DNA of 51,707 nucleotides from Gammaproteobacteria bacterium (GTDB taxonomy: Bacteria > Pseudomonadota > Gammaproteobacteria > Xanthomonadales > Wenzhouxiangellaceae), in the NCBI GenBank assembly GCA_003560975.1, contig PWJA01000184.1, positions 1 to 51,707 of the forward strand, in the 5' to 3' direction. Position 1 is the first letter of the stretch. The number at the start of each line of letters is the position of its first letter. Positions 9,663-21,815 of this stretch are shown piece after piece. Under the pieces are notes generated by a model. That model was not told the DNA's origin. It did not search any database and saw only the letters and a list, made by a program, of their open reading frames with translations. The position numbers were made by a program, and so were the translations under genes.

Positions 9663-10379
9663 ATGAACTTGAACTTCGCTTCCGCCATCCGCCATGCCTT
9701 GCCTCATCTCGCCGCCTTGCTGGTGTTGTTCGGCTGCGTCCGGCTTGCCCTCTGGCAACTCGAACGGGCAGACGAAAAACAGCGGATGATGGAGCAGTGG
9801 GATACCGCGGCGGCCGCCGAACTGATCGATCCGGACGAGCTCGACTTGTTCACGCCGGTCACCGGGCGCGGACGATTCGATCCCGAACGGCACGTGCTGC
9901 TGGACAACCAGATCCGCAACAACCATCCGGGAGTGCACGTATTCACCCCGTTTCGAACGGAAGGATCCCAGCAACTGGTCATGATCAATCGCGGCTGGCA
10001 TCCCTGGGATCGGCGCGCCGCGGAACCTCCCGACATCCGCACGCCGCTGGAGATCACGACGATCTCCGGCCGCATCAGCGATCCCCCGCGCGTTGGCCTG
10101 CAGCTCGGCGATGCCGGACCGCTGGACCGCGCGCAGTGGCCGAACCTGACCACGTATTTCGACGTGGAGCGGATTCGCGAGGCGCTGGGTTCGCAAACCG
10201 CCGCCCGGGTCGTACTGCTCGACCCCGAGCACCCGGCGCACCTGACCGGGGATGAATGGCACACGATGAGCATGGGTCCCGAACGCCACGTCGGTTATGC
10301 CTTCCAGTGGGCCAGCATCGGGCTTGCCGTGTTCCTGATCTGGATCATTCTCACCTTCCGGAGTTTTCGCCGCCGATGA
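9663..10379 (+). CDS. SURF1-family cytochrome c oxidase assembly protein
   Basis: This 238-residue inner-membrane protein shows the classic SURF1 layout. An N-terminal TM helix (about 11-27) is followed by the family motif RLALWQLERADEKQ, a periplasmic domain (about 40-200) containing the VMINRGW.P motif, and a C-terminal TM helix (about 215-232) ending in Arg/Phe-rich residues. SURF1 helps place heme A into subunit I of aa3-type oxidases. The start could be the GTG at 9660 or the ATG at 9663; the ATG is chosen as the stronger codon. The stop overlaps the next start (ATGA at 10376), indicating tight coupling with the SCO-like gene. Confidence 0.92.
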   Translation: MNLNFASAIRHALPHLAALLVLFGCVRLALWQLERADEKQRMMEQWDTAAAAELIDPDELDLFTPVTGRGRFDPERHVLLDNQIRNNHPGVHVFTPFRTEGSQQLVMINRGWHPWDRRAAEPPDIRTPLEITTISGRISDPPRVGLQLGDAGPLDRAQWPNLTTYFDVERIREALGSQTAARVVLLDPEHPAHLTGDEWHTMSMGPERHVGYAFQWASIGLAVFLIWIILTFRSFRRR

Positions 10380-10948
10380 ACCGGATCGCCATCGTTGCCG
10401 TCTTCGCGGTGTTCTTGCTGCCCGTCATCGTGGCGACCCTGATGCACAGCGAATGGCTGGACTGGCAGCCCGGCGGGACGCGCAATCACGGCGACCTTGT
10501 CCGGCCGGTCGTTGCACTCGAGCCGTTCCGGATCGAAACGCCTGGCGGGACCGTGGTCGCGCGGGACGATCTGCTCGATCGGTGGCAGCTGCTCTATTAC
10601 CAGCCGCACGCCTGTGATGACGCATGCATGGAAAACCTGTACTGGCTGCGCCAGGTCCGGCGTGCCCAGGACCGGCATCAGCCCGACGTGGGGCTGATGT
10701 TTCTCACCCGACTGCCGGTCAGCGCCGAAACCGCCGCCGCGATCGCCGAGCTGGCGGATGATTTCGTCATCCTCGGCGGCCCCGGGGCAGAAGCCCTGAT
10801 TTCCCAGCTTCCGGACGACGGCGTGAACGCGGCCTACTACATCGCCGACCCCATGGCCAATATAATATTGAGGTTCGACGAAGACAGCGACCCCAACCAC
10901 ATTCGCCGAGACCTTCGGCGCCTGCTCACCTGGACGCAAAGAGACTGA
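10376..10948 (+). CDS. Membrane-anchored SCO1/SenC-like thiol protein of the oxidase-assembly cluster
   Basis: The 190-residue protein has an N-terminal anchor (about 3-22) and a periplasmic thioredoxin-like region. LLYYQPHACDDAC places a CxxxC pair at C80/C84, at the point where SCO proteins carry their copper-binding CxxxC. The distal SCO copper ligand (the His of a D-H-S/T motif) appears to be absent: the equivalent stretch reads YYIADPMANIILRF, with Pro159 where His would be expected. It is therefore more likely a thiol-disulfide partner than a full copper chaperone; this alignment was made by eye. It sits between SURF1 and heme A synthase, overlapping the former by 4 bases and 8 bases before the latter. 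Assembly of the CuA site or redox upkeep of oxidase subunits is a reasonable inference. Confidence 0.75.
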   Translation: MNRIAIVAVFAVFLLPVIVATLMHSEWLDWQPGGTRNHGDLVRPVVALEPFRIETPGGTVVARDDLLDRWQLLYYQPHACDDACMENLYWLRQVRRAQDRHQPDVGLMFLTRLPVSAETAAAIAELADDFVILGGPGAEALISQLPDDGVNAAYYIADPMANIILRFDEDSDPNHIRRDLRRLLTWTQRD

Positions 10949-10956
10949 ATCAGCGG

Positions 10957-11961
10957 ATGAACAGCAGCACGTACAACCGGCTTGCACTGATCGCCTGCAT
11001 CCTGACCTTGATCGTGGTGGTGCTCGGAGCCTGGGTGCGTCTGACCGACGCCGGGCTGGGTTGTCCGGACTGGCCGGGCTGCTACGGTCATCTGACCTGG
11101 CCATCGACCGATGAAACGATCGCCGTGGCCGACCAGGTCCGGATCGATCGCGCGGTCGACGTCGGGTCGGCGATTCGCGAAATGGTGCATCGTTATGCCG
11201 CCGGACTGCTCGGGCTGCTTGTCCTCGCTCTGGCGGTACTGGCCTGGCGGCGGCGCCACGATCCCGGGCAGCCGGTCCGTCTGCCGTTGCTGCTGCTGGC
11301 CCTGATCATATTCCAGTCCGCGCTCGGGGCATGGACGGTGACCATGCTGCTCAAGCCCGCCATCGTTCTCGCCCACCTGACCGGCGGATTGCTGACGTTC
11401 AGTCTCCTGGTCCTGCTCTATCTGCGCACCCGACCGGACAAACCGCGCCCGAATCTGCCGCAGCGCAAGCTGACCTTCGCTCTGAGCGCGGCGACCGTGG
11501 TCCTGATCGCCCAGATCCTGCTCGGTGGCTGGGTCAGCACCAACTACGCCGCCCTGGCCTGCCCGGACTTCCCGACCTGCACCGGCCAGTGGTGGCCGGA
11601 TTCCGATTTCCGCGAAGGCTTCACCCTGTGGCGCGGCGTTGGCGTGGACTACGAAGGCGGTATCCTGGACCAGGAAGGTCGCGTCGCCATCCACATGGCT
11701 CACCGGATCGGCGCCGTTGCCGTGATCGGCGTTTTTGCCTGGCTGCTGGTCAAGTTGTTTTCCACCCCGGGCATGATCGCGCCGGGGCTGGTCCTGACGG
11801 CGCTGCTGGCAACGCAGATCATCCTGGGCATACTCAACGTGGTGCTTGGCTTGCCGCTGTACGTGGCCGTGGCCCACAACGGCGTGGCCGCGTTGCTGCT
11901 TGCCTGCATGGTCTATCTCCTCCACCGAACCCGTGCGCCCGGCGCATCACCCAGCCCATGA
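10957..11961 (+). CDS. ctaA: Heme A synthase (COX15/CtaA)
   Basis: CtaA oxidises the C8 methyl of heme O to give heme A for aa3 oxidases. The 334-residue polytopic protein has about eight TM helices. Conserved blocks are [20 protein letters not shown] after helix 1, [16 protein letters not shown] with a heme-ligand His, [34 protein letters not shown] and [12 protein letters not shown]. Two paired cysteine clusters (CPDWPGC and CPDFPTC) face the periplasm in this family. It overlaps ctaB by four bases (ATGA at 11958-11961). With SURF1 and ctaB it defines a heme A supply and insertion operon. Confidence 0.95.
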   Translation: MNSSTYNRLALIACILTLIVVVLGAWVRLTDAGLGCPDWPGCYGHLTWPSTDETIAVADQVRIDRAVDVGSAIREMVHRYAAGLLGLLVLALAVLAWRRRHDPGQPVRLPLLLLALIIFQSALGAWTVTMLLKPAIVLAHLTGGLLTFSLLVLLYLRTRPDKPRPNLPQRKLTFALSAATVVLIAQILLGGWVSTNYAALACPDFPTCTGQWWPDSDFREGFTLWRGVGVDYEGGILDQEGRVAIHMAHRIGAVAVIGVFAWLLVKLFSTPGMIAPGLVLTALLATQIILGILNVVLGLPLYVAVAHNGVAALLLACMVYLLHRTRAPGASPSP

Positions 11962-12860
11962 CCACCCAAGTCCTCAGCCAGATCCGCGTCAGTCACCTCC
12001 TCGCCGTCTGCAAGCTCCGCGTGGTCAGTCTGATCGTGTTTACCGCCATCGTCGGCATGGCCCTGGCCACGCCGGGCATTGTTCCGCTCGACATCCTGTT
12101 CTGGGGAAGCCTGGGCATCGGCATGGCGGCTTCCGGTGCGGCCGCCATCAATCACCTGCTCGACGCCCGAACCGACGGGGTCATGCTGCGCACTCGAAAC
12201 CGTCCCCTGCCGCAGGGGCAGCTCAACGAGCGCCAGGTTCTTGCCTTCGCCATGCTGCTGGCAGGCACCTCGATGCTGATTCTGACCTATTTCGTCAATC
12301 CGCTGACCGCCGTTCTGACCTTTTTCAGCCTGATCGGCTATGCCGTGATCTACACGGTGTTCCTGAAGCGCGCGACGCCGCAGAACATCGTCATCGGCGG
12401 CGCCGCGGGAGCGGCACCGCCCCTGCTCGGCTGGGTCGCCGTTACCGGGGAAGTGCATGCCTTCGCCCTGGTTCTGTTCCTGATCATTTTTGTCTGGACG
12501 CCGCCTCACTTCTGGGCACTGGCGATTTATCGGCGCCACGACTACGCGGCCGCCGATGTCCCCATGCTGCCGGTCACGCACGGCCCGCGCTACACCCGCT
12601 GGCAGATCCTGTTCTACAGCATCATCCTGTGTCTGGTTTGCCTGCTGCCCTGGCTGATCGGCATGAGCGGCCTCGTCTACCTGGCCGGCTCGTCGGTGCT
12701 CAACCTGGGTTTTCTGGGCTATGCCGTGGCCCTGCTGCGATCCGACAACGAAGCCTTGCCGATGCGTATGTTCAACTATTCGATCCTGCACCTGATGATG
12801 CTGTTCGCGTTTCTGCTTCTCGATCACTATCTGCCGCCCTCCCTGACCCTGGTTTCCTGA
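11958..12860 (+). CDS. ctaB: Protoheme IX farnesyltransferase (heme O synthase)
   Basis: CtaB/CyoE transfers a farnesyl group to protoheme, making heme O, the substrate of CtaA. The 300-residue membrane protein of the UbiA prenyltransferase type has the first Asp-rich motif [21 protein letters not shown]. The second motif region is [26 protein letters not shown], as usual for heme O synthases, and there are about eight hydrophobic helices. The ATG at 11958 overlaps the ctaA stop, so the order of genes is the reverse of the reaction order but translation is coupled. Because the next downstream gene is ctaA-independent (gcvP, 4 bases away), the transcript probably runs on. Confidence 0.95.
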   Translation: MTTQVLSQIRVSHLLAVCKLRVVSLIVFTAIVGMALATPGIVPLDILFWGSLGIGMAASGAAAINHLLDARTDGVMLRTRNRPLPQGQLNERQVLAFAMLLAGTSMLILTYFVNPLTAVLTFFSLIGYAVIYTVFLKRATPQNIVIGGAAGAAPPLLGWVAVTGEVHAFALVLFLIIFVWTPPHFWALAIYRRHDYAAADVPMLPVTHGPRYTRWQILFYSIILCLVCLLPWLIGMSGLVYLAGSSVLNLGFLGYAVALLRSDNEALPMRMFNYSILHLMMLFAFLLLDHYLPPSLTLVS

Positions 12861-12864
12861 ACTC

Positions 12865-15774
12865 ATGTCCGACACCTCAGCACCCGTGACCTCCCTGACC
12901 CGGCTTGAAGCCCACGACGACTTCATCGGTCGCCACATCGGGCCCGGCCCGCAGGATCTCGCCGACATGCTCGATACCGTGGGCGCCGGCTCCGTGGAAG
13001 CCCTGGTCGACGAAACCATGCCCGACAGCATTCGGCAGGAACAAGCCCTGGATCTGGCCCCGGCCGAAGACGAGGCGAGAGTGCTGGAGGAGCTTCGCGA
13101 GATCGCCCGCCACAACATCGTCAAGCACAGCATGATCGGGCTGGGCTATCACCCCACCATCACCCCGAGCGTCATCCTGCGCAACGTGCTGGAGAACCCC
13201 GGCTGGTACACCGCGTATACGCCGTACCAGGCCGAGATTTCCCAGGGTCGGCTCGAGGGGATGCTGAATTTCCAGCAGATGGTCATGGACCTGACCGGCA
13301 TGGAACTGTCGAACGCCTCCTTGCTCGACGAGGCCACTGCCGCCGCCGAAGCCATGGCCATGATGCGCCGGGTCAACCGCAAGGTCGAAAGCAACGTCTT
13401 TCTGGTCGACAGCAACTGCCTGCCGCAGACCATCGATGTGGTCATCAACCGCGGCGAGCATCTCGACCTGGATGTTCGCGTCGTCGACGATCCGGAGCGG
13501 GCGCTGGCCGAGCAGGACTGTTTCGGTGTGCTGACCCAGTACCCGGGCACGGACGGGCGCATTCGCGATCTCGGCCCGCTGGTCGAGGCCGCGCACCGGC
13601 GCGAAGCGCTGGTTGCCGTTGCCACCGATCTGCTCTCCCTGGCCCTGCTCAAACCGCCCGGTGAAGTCGGGGCCGACGTCGTGGTCGGTTCGGCCCAGCG
13701 TTTCGGCGTGCCGATGGCCTTTGGCGGCCCGCACGCGGCGTTCCTGGCGACCCGGGAAGCATTCCGCCGCAGCGTTCCCGGACGCATCATCGGGGTTTCG
13801 AAGGACCGCCACGGCGCGCCGGCGCTGCGCATGGCGCTCCAGACCCGCGAGCAGCACATCCGGCGCGAAAAGGCAATGAGCAACATCTGCACTGCCCAGG
13901 CCTTGCTGGCGGTCATGGCCGGCTTCTACGCGGTGTGGCACGGCCCGGACGGAATTCGCCGCATTGCCGGCCGGGTTCATCGCCAGACCTGCCTGGTCGC
14001 CGACGTGCTGACCCGGGCCGGATTCGAGCTCGAGCACGAGCATTTCTTCGACACGCTTTCGATCCGCATTGATGAGCCCCGGCGCGCGGCCATCGTTCAC
14101 CGGGTTCAGCAAGCCGGTATCAATCTGCGCGCCGACCGCGACGGCACCATCGGCATTTCCTTCAACGAGTGCACCCGGCGGCGCCATCTGGCTGCCCTGC
14201 TGGAAGTGTTCATCGACCGGCGCGTGGACATCGCGGATCTGGACGCACAGCTGGACGAAGAGGCCTCGGCCATTCCGGCATCGCTGAAGCGGCGCTCGGA
14301 CTTCATGACGCACGAAGTCTTCAGCCGCTACCGCTCCGAGACCGAAATGCTGCGCTATCTCAAGCGGCTGGAAAACCGCGACCTCAGCCTGACTCACTCC
14401 ATGATCCCGCTGGGATCGTGCACCATGAAGCTCAACGCCACCAGCGAGATGATTCCCGTGACCTGGCCCGAGTTTGCCGAACTCCATCCGTTCTGCCCCT
14501 GGGACCAGGCCCGCGGCTACCACGAGCTGATCGAACAGCTGGAAGCCATGCTCGCCGAAATCACCGGTTTTGCCGCCATCTCGCTGCAGCCGAACGCCGG
14601 CTCGCAGGGTGAGTATGCCGGCTTGCTGACGATCAAGGCCCATCACCAGTCGCGCGGCGAGGGGCATCGGAACGTCTGCCTGATCCCGTCTTCGGCCCAC
14701 GGCACCAATCCGGCCAGCGCCCAGATGCTCGGGATGGAGATCGTCGTGGTCGGATGCGACGCCCACGGCAACGTCGACCTGGCGGATCTGGACGCAAAGA
14801 TCGAGAAGCATCGCGACCGTCTGGCCGCGCTCATGATCACCTACCCCTCGACCCACGGCGTGTTCGAAGAGGCCGTGGTCGAGATCTGTGAAAAGGTCCG
14901 TGCCGCCGGCGGCCAGGTCTACCTGGATGGTGCCAACACCAATGCGCTGGTCGGTCTGTCGCAGGTCGCCGACTATGCCGACGTGTGCCATCTGAATCTG
15001 CACAAGACCTTCTGCATCCCCCACGGCGGCGGCGGGCCCGGGGTCGGCCCGATCGGAGTGCGCAAGCACCTGATCGCCCACCTCCCCGGTCACTTCAGCG
15101 GCTTGCTGGGCCCGGAATTCGGCCGCAACCGCGCCGTCGCTGCCACGCCCTGGGGCAGCGCGGGCATCCTCCCCATTTCCTGGGCCTACATTCGAATGAT
15201 GGGCGGCGACGGGCTGACCCGGGCGACCCAGGTCGCCATCCTCAACGCCAACTACCTTGCCGAACGGCTCAAGGACCACTACCGGATTCTCTACACCGGT
15301 CGCAATGGCCGCATTGCCCACGAATGCATCGTCGACCTCCGGCCGTTCAAGGAAGAGGCCGGAGTCACCGAAGAAGACGTGGCCAAGCGGCTGGTCGACT
15401 ACGGCTTTCATGCGCCCACCATGTCCTGGCCGGTGCCGGGAACGCTGATGATCGAGCCGACGGAAAGCGAGTCAAAGGCCGAACTCGACCGCTTCATCCA
15501 GGCGATGATCGCGATCCGCACCGAAATCAGCCGCATCGCCGCCGGCGACTGGCCACGGGACGACAATCCGCTGAAAAATGCCCCCCACACCATGGAGGCG
15601 CTTTCCGCCGAGCACTGGCCCCATCCCTACAAGCGCGACGTCGCCGGCTGGCCGGTGCGAGAACTCCGCCTGGGCAAGTATTTCGCGCCGGTCGGGCGGG
15701 TCGACAACGTCTACGGCGACCGCAACCTGGTCTGCACCTGCCCGCCCATGGAGGCGTGGCTGGAGGCGAGCTAG
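12865..15774 (+). CDS. gcvP: Glycine dehydrogenase (decarboxylating), single-chain P-protein
   Basis: P-protein is the PLP enzyme of the glycine cleavage system, decarboxylating glycine and loading the aminomethyl group on lipoyl H-protein. At 969 residues it is the fused alpha+beta form rather than the split gcvPA/gcvPB. The N-terminus ([12 protein letters not shown]) is typical. The C-terminal half carries the PLP lysine K714 in [15 protein letters not shown], preceded by [15 protein letters not shown] and followed by the late NLVCTCPP. It starts 4 bases after ctaB stops, so it probably shares that transcript. gcvT and gcvH are not in this window. The gene ends 7 bases before the converging S41 peptidase gene. 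Confidence 0.97.
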   Translation: MSDTSAPVTSLTRLEAHDDFIGRHIGPGPQDLADMLDTVGAGSVEALVDETMPDSIRQEQALDLAPAEDEARVLEELREIARHNIVKHSMIGLGYHPTITPSVILRNVLENPGWYTAYTPYQAEISQGRLEGMLNFQQMVMDLTGMELSNASLLDEATAAAEAMAMMRRVNRKVESNVFLVDSNCLPQTIDVVINRGEHLDLDVRVVDDPERALAEQDCFGVLTQYPGTDGRIRDLGPLVEAAHRREALVAVATDLLSLALLKPPGEVGADVVVGSAQRFGVPMAFGGPHAAFLATREAFRRSVPGRIIGVSKDRHGAPALRMALQTREQHIRREKAMSNICTAQALLAVMAGFYAVWHGPDGIRRIAGRVHRQTCLVADVLTRAGFELEHEHFFDTLSIRIDEPRRAAIVHRVQQAGINLRADRDGTIGISFNECTRRRHLAALLEVFIDRRVDIADLDAQLDEEASAIPASLKRRSDFMTHEVFSRYRSETEMLRYLKRLENRDLSLTHSMIPLGSCTMKLNATSEMIPVTWPEFAELHPFCPWDQARGYHELIEQLEAMLAEITGFAAISLQPNAGSQGEYAGLLTIKAHHQSRGEGHRNVCLIPSSAHGTNPASAQMLGMEIVVVGCDAHGNVDLADLDAKIEKHRDRLAALMITYPSTHGVFEEAVVEICEKVRAAGGQVYLDGANTNALVGLSQVADYADVCHLNLHKTFCIPHGGGGPGVGPIGVRKHLIAHLPGHFSGLLGPEFGRNRAVAATPWGSAGILPISWAYIRMMGGDGLTRATQVAILNANYLAERLKDHYRILYTGRNGRIAHECIVDLRPFKEEAGVTEEDVAKRLVDYGFHAPTMSWPVPGTLMIEPTESESKAELDRFIQAMIAIRTEISRIAAGDWPRDDNPLKNAPHTMEALSAEHWPHPYKRDVAGWPVRELRLGKYFAPVGRVDNVYGDRNLVCTCPPMEAWLEAS

Positions 15775-15781
15775 TAGCCCG

Positions 15782-18700
15782 CTAGTCCAGCTTTACCGGA
15801 TCGGCCGGGCGGGTCGGGAAGCGCGGCGGATCGGTCTCGATCTTGCCCATGACCTCTTCGATGGCCCGCTCCAGCTGCGGATCGCGACCCGCGATCACGC
15901 TGGCCGGATCGTTGTCCACCTCGATATCGGGCACCACGCCCTCGCCTTCGATGACGTAGTTACCGTCCACGTCGGCAAAACCGAATTCGGGGACGTTGAC
16001 CGAGCCACCGTCGATCAGCGGCCCATGGCTGGTGATGCCGACCACGCCACCCCAGGACGTCTTGCCGATCAGGGGACCAAGGCCGGCATTGCGAAACTGC
16101 CACGGGAAGATATCGCCGTCGGACGCCGAATTCTCGTCCAGCAGCGCGGCGAGGTGGCCGTTGAAGGCCTGGTTCGGATAGGTCGAGGTATAGGGCATGG
16201 TGCGCGAGTAGCCCAGCGCCAGCGGTCGGCGCGACAGGCGCTCGATCAGCATCTGCGAGACGTTGCCGCCGCCATTGGAACGCACGTCGATGACCAGCCC
16301 GTCCTTGCGCAGCTGGCCGTAGAACCACTTGATGAATTCGCGTATCCCGTTTGCACCCATGTCCGGAATGTGCAGATAGCCAACCCGCCCGTCGCTGGCC
16401 TCGCTGACCCGTCGCCGATTGTCCAGCACCCAGGCCAGGTAATGCAGCGGCGTTTCGTCGGAAACCGGATCCACGCGGATCGTGCGCGGATCGCTGCCGC
16501 TGGCGCTTGCGCTGACGGTCAGCTCGACGGCCTGCCCGGCCGGCAGGTGCAGGCGACGATAGACGTTGTCCCCGGCGCGCAGCTCCCGACCGTTGATGGC
16601 GATCAGGTAATCGCCCGGCATCACGTCGACGCCAACCTCGGTCAGCGGCGACCGGTAGCGCGGCTCGTCATTCTGGCCCTCCAGGATGCGCGCGATTCGG
16701 TAGCGCCCGCCGTCGATCTCGAAGCGCGCCCCCAGCAGCGCCACGCGCGGGCGTTCCGGCAAGCCTTCGTCGCCGCCGCTGACGTAGGCGTGGCTGACGT
16801 TGAGCTCGGCAATCATCTCGCCCATCAGGTAGTTGAGATCCGAGCGATGGGCGACATGCTCCAGCCAGGGCCGGTACGCCTCGCGCAGCGCCTCCCAGTC
16901 GTAGCCGTGCATGTTTTCAGCATAGAAATGGTCGCGGAAACGACGCCAGACTTCGTCGAAGGCGGTCGCCCATTCGGCCACCGGGTCAACGGTCGCCTGC
17001 AGTCCGGAGGTTGCTACCGTGGTCGGGTCACTGCCCTCGCGGGCGATCTCCAGGACCTGCCACTGATCGCCGCGGCGGGCCAGCAGGCGCTTGCCGTCGG
17101 CGCTGACGTCGCTGAGCCGAAGGCCGGAGGGGAAATCCGTTACCTCTCGATCATCGAACTTGAACAAGCGCAGCCGAGGCGGCCGCTCCGGGCCGCGGCC
17201 GTAGTAAAAAGCATCTGATTCGACGAACAGCAGGCCGCCCTCGACCACGCTCAGAGCGCCGATGTTGGCGTTGTCAACCGGAACCCGTATCACGCGCCGG
17301 CTGAGGCCGTCGAAATCGATCAGCGTGCGCTGATCCTCGCTCCCGTCCTCTTCGGCGTCCTTGTCATCGGCACGGTCTTCGGCATGAAGACCCTTTTCTT
17401 CCGCATCTTCCGGCGCGAAGGGGTTGGCGGCCGACCGATTCAGACCGAAGACGAAGATGCCGGTCATGCGATTGGTCGCGTAGTTCCATTCTCGCCGCGC
17501 GATCTGCGGTGCGAATTCCCGGTCGCCGAGGAAAAACAGGTGCTCGCCGTCGGCCGAAAAGCGCGGCATGTACTCCGAGAACAGGCCGTCGCTGATCTGA
17601 CGCGTCTCGTCTTCGGCCACGCTGTAGACATACAGGGCGCGCAGCCCGCTTTCCTGGACCTGGCTGAAGGCCAGGTAGTCACCGGCCGGAGACCAGTCGT
17701 AGTCGCGATTGCGCCAGCCCGGATCGCGTCCGGCCACGCGCAGTTCCCCGTCGCCGTCGGCGCGGACAACCAGAATCCGGCCATCCTTGTCCGACAGGGC
17801 GATATGCTCGCCGTCGGGCGAGAAAACCGGCCGGTAAAAGCGGGTCTGGTTGCCCGAGGTCAGCTGGCCTGGCGCCTCGCTGCCGTCGCTCGAGGCAATG
17901 TAGAGTTCCTCCTCGCCGGAAAAGTCGGAGATGAAGGCGATGCGGCGACCGTCCGGCGCCCACGCCGCCTCGCGATCATGGGCCGTCGAGCGATCGGTCA
18001 GAGCGCGCACGATGCCGTCGCCGACCGGCGTGTTGAACAGGTTGCCGCGGGCTTCGAACAGCACGCGCTGGCCGGTTGGGCTGAGCCGCGCGCCGGTGAT
18101 CCGGTCAGCCACGTTGACGGTGCGGACCCGGCGATTGACGCCGTCGTCGGGCACGCGGATGGAAATTCCGCGATCCGAGCCGCTGCGAGTGTCGAATATG
18201 CGCAGCTGGCCGTTGAGTTCGTAGACAATGCGACCGTCGTTGCCGGCGCTGGCCCAGCGCACGTCCCAGTCATCATGGAAGGTCAGCTGCTCGACCGCCA
18301 GGCTGTCGGGGTCGACCCGGTACAGGTTGAGCTTGCCGTCGCGGTCGGAGACGAAGTAGCCCATGCCGTCGATCCACATCGGATCGCGGTCGGTGCGCGG
18401 GTGATCGGTGAGCGGGCGGGCGTCGTTGCTTTCAAGGTCGAACAGCCACAGGCTCTGGGCCCAGCCGCCCTGATAGCGCTTCCAGGTCCGGAAATCCCGG
18501 AACAGCGGCGAGTAGAACACCGCGGCGCCGTCCTCGGTGAACGTGCCGGCGCCGGACACCGGCATCGGCAGCGCCTCCGGCAGCCCGCCCGCGGCCGCCA
18601 CCGTGAACAGCGTCGCCGTGCTCGAGCCCCACGCCTCTCGTTGCGATCGAAACAGGATGCGCTCGCCGTCCGGCGTCCAGCCGTAGACCTGGTTGTCGTA

Positions 18701-19054
18701 GCCCCAGCGGGCCGGCAGCGGGCCGGTAGCCGGGTACCAGGTCAGCTGGCGAGGCTCGCCGCCGGCGGCCGGAATGACAAACACCTGCTCATCGCCGCCG
18801 TACTGCCCGGTAAAGGCAATCCGCGACCCGTCCGGAGAGAACTTCGCAAACAGCTCCTTGCCTGGATGGCTGGTCAGGCGCCAGGCCGTCCCGCCGCTGT
18901 CGCGGGCCATCCACAGATCGCCACCATAGCTGAACACCACGTGGTCATCGTGCAGGTCCGGAAAGCGCAGCAGCCTGGTATCGGCCACGGCCTGGGCGCA
19001 GAAGAGCGCCAGCAGCAGGAACGTGACCAGCGCGCGAAAGCGGAAACTCGTCAT
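15782..19054 (-). CDS. Secreted tricorn-like S41 family peptidase
   Basis: This 1090-residue protein has a signal peptide (about 1-24, ending AQAVADT). Two TolB/PD40-type beta-propeller regions follow (about 25-320 and 320-630) with repeated '[12 protein letters not shown]', '[10 protein letters not shown]', '[12 protein letters not shown]' and '[11 protein letters not shown]' blades. Next come a tricorn-core/PDZ region (about 690-860) and a C-terminal S41 domain with the probable nucleophile S978 in [12 protein letters not shown]. This is the layout of tricorn protease homologues, which degrade oligopeptides. The signal peptide makes it periplasmic or exported, unlike the cytosolic archaeal enzyme. 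The ATG at 19054 has a good AAGGAAG ribosome site and begins [12 protein letters not shown]. It lies 37 bases downstream of gyrA, so it may be partly read from the gyrA promoter. Confidence 0.9.
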   Translation of the reverse strand: MTSFRFRALVTFLLLALFCAQAVADTRLLRFPDLHDDHVVFSYGGDLWMARDSGGTAWRLTSHPGKELFAKFSPDGSRIAFTGQYGGDEQVFVIPAAGGEPRQLTWYPATGPLPARWGYDNQVYGWTPDGERILFRSQREAWGSSTATLFTVAAAGGLPEALPMPVSGAGTFTEDGAAVFYSPLFRDFRTWKRYQGGWAQSLWLFDLESNDARPLTDHPRTDRDPMWIDGMGYFVSDRDGKLNLYRVDPDSLAVEQLTFHDDWDVRWASAGNDGRIVYELNGQLRIFDTRSGSDRGISIRVPDDGVNRRVRTVNVADRITGARLSPTGQRVLFEARGNLFNTPVGDGIVRALTDRSTAHDREAAWAPDGRRIAFISDFSGEEELYIASSDGSEAPGQLTSGNQTRFYRPVFSPDGEHIALSDKDGRILVVRADGDGELRVAGRDPGWRNRDYDWSPAGDYLAFSQVQESGLRALYVYSVAEDETRQISDGLFSEYMPRFSADGEHLFFLGDREFAPQIARREWNYATNRMTGIFVFGLNRSAANPFAPEDAEEKGLHAEDRADDKDAEEDGSEDQRTLIDFDGLSRRVIRVPVDNANIGALSVVEGGLLFVESDAFYYGRGPERPPRLRLFKFDDREVTDFPSGLRLSDVSADGKRLLARRGDQWQVLEIAREGSDPTTVATSGLQATVDPVAEWATAFDEVWRRFRDHFYAENMHGYDWEALREAYRPWLEHVAHRSDLNYLMGEMIAELNVSHAYVSGGDEGLPERPRVALLGARFEIDGGRYRIARILEGQNDEPRYRSPLTEVGVDVMPGDYLIAINGRELRAGDNVYRRLHLPAGQAVELTVSASASGSDPRTIRVDPVSDETPLHYLAWVLDNRRRVSEASDGRVGYLHIPDMGANGIREFIKWFYGQLRKDGLVIDVRSNGGGNVSQMLIERLSRRPLALGYSRTMPYTSTYPNQAFNGHLAALLDENSASDGDIFPWQFRNAGLGPLIGKTSWGGVVGITSHGPLIDGGSVNVPEFGFADVDGNYVIEGEGVVPDIEVDNDPASVIAGRDPQLERAIEEVMGKIETDPPRFPTRPADPVKLD

Positions 19055-19091
19055 ATCGAATTCTTCCTTGGTCGATTGGTTTTTCAGTTGA

Positions 19092-21653
<2,562 letters not shown>

Positions 21654-21815
21654 TAACAAAACCTTATTTTGATTCTAATAAAAACGCACAACTTGCTGAC
21701 TTGAATGATGAAAATAGAGATCGAAACGTCGACGCCAGCGTTGCGCGGATCGGGTCCTGCAAGCGTGAAATTATACCATGGCTCCTTGCTACAGGCCTGA
21801 GCGGGGTCGGCACGG
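21654..21815 (-). promoter_or_regulatory. gyrA upstream region
   Basis: This 162-base gap separates the gyrA start from the end of the fusion gene further upstream (both on the - strand). The part within about 70 bases of gyrA is markedly AT-rich for this genome, with several TTATT/ATTAG-like stretches that could serve as a -10, but no clean -35/-10 pair stands out. No terminator with a T-run is evident for the upstream gene. The promoter position is inferred from composition only. Confidence 0.35.
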
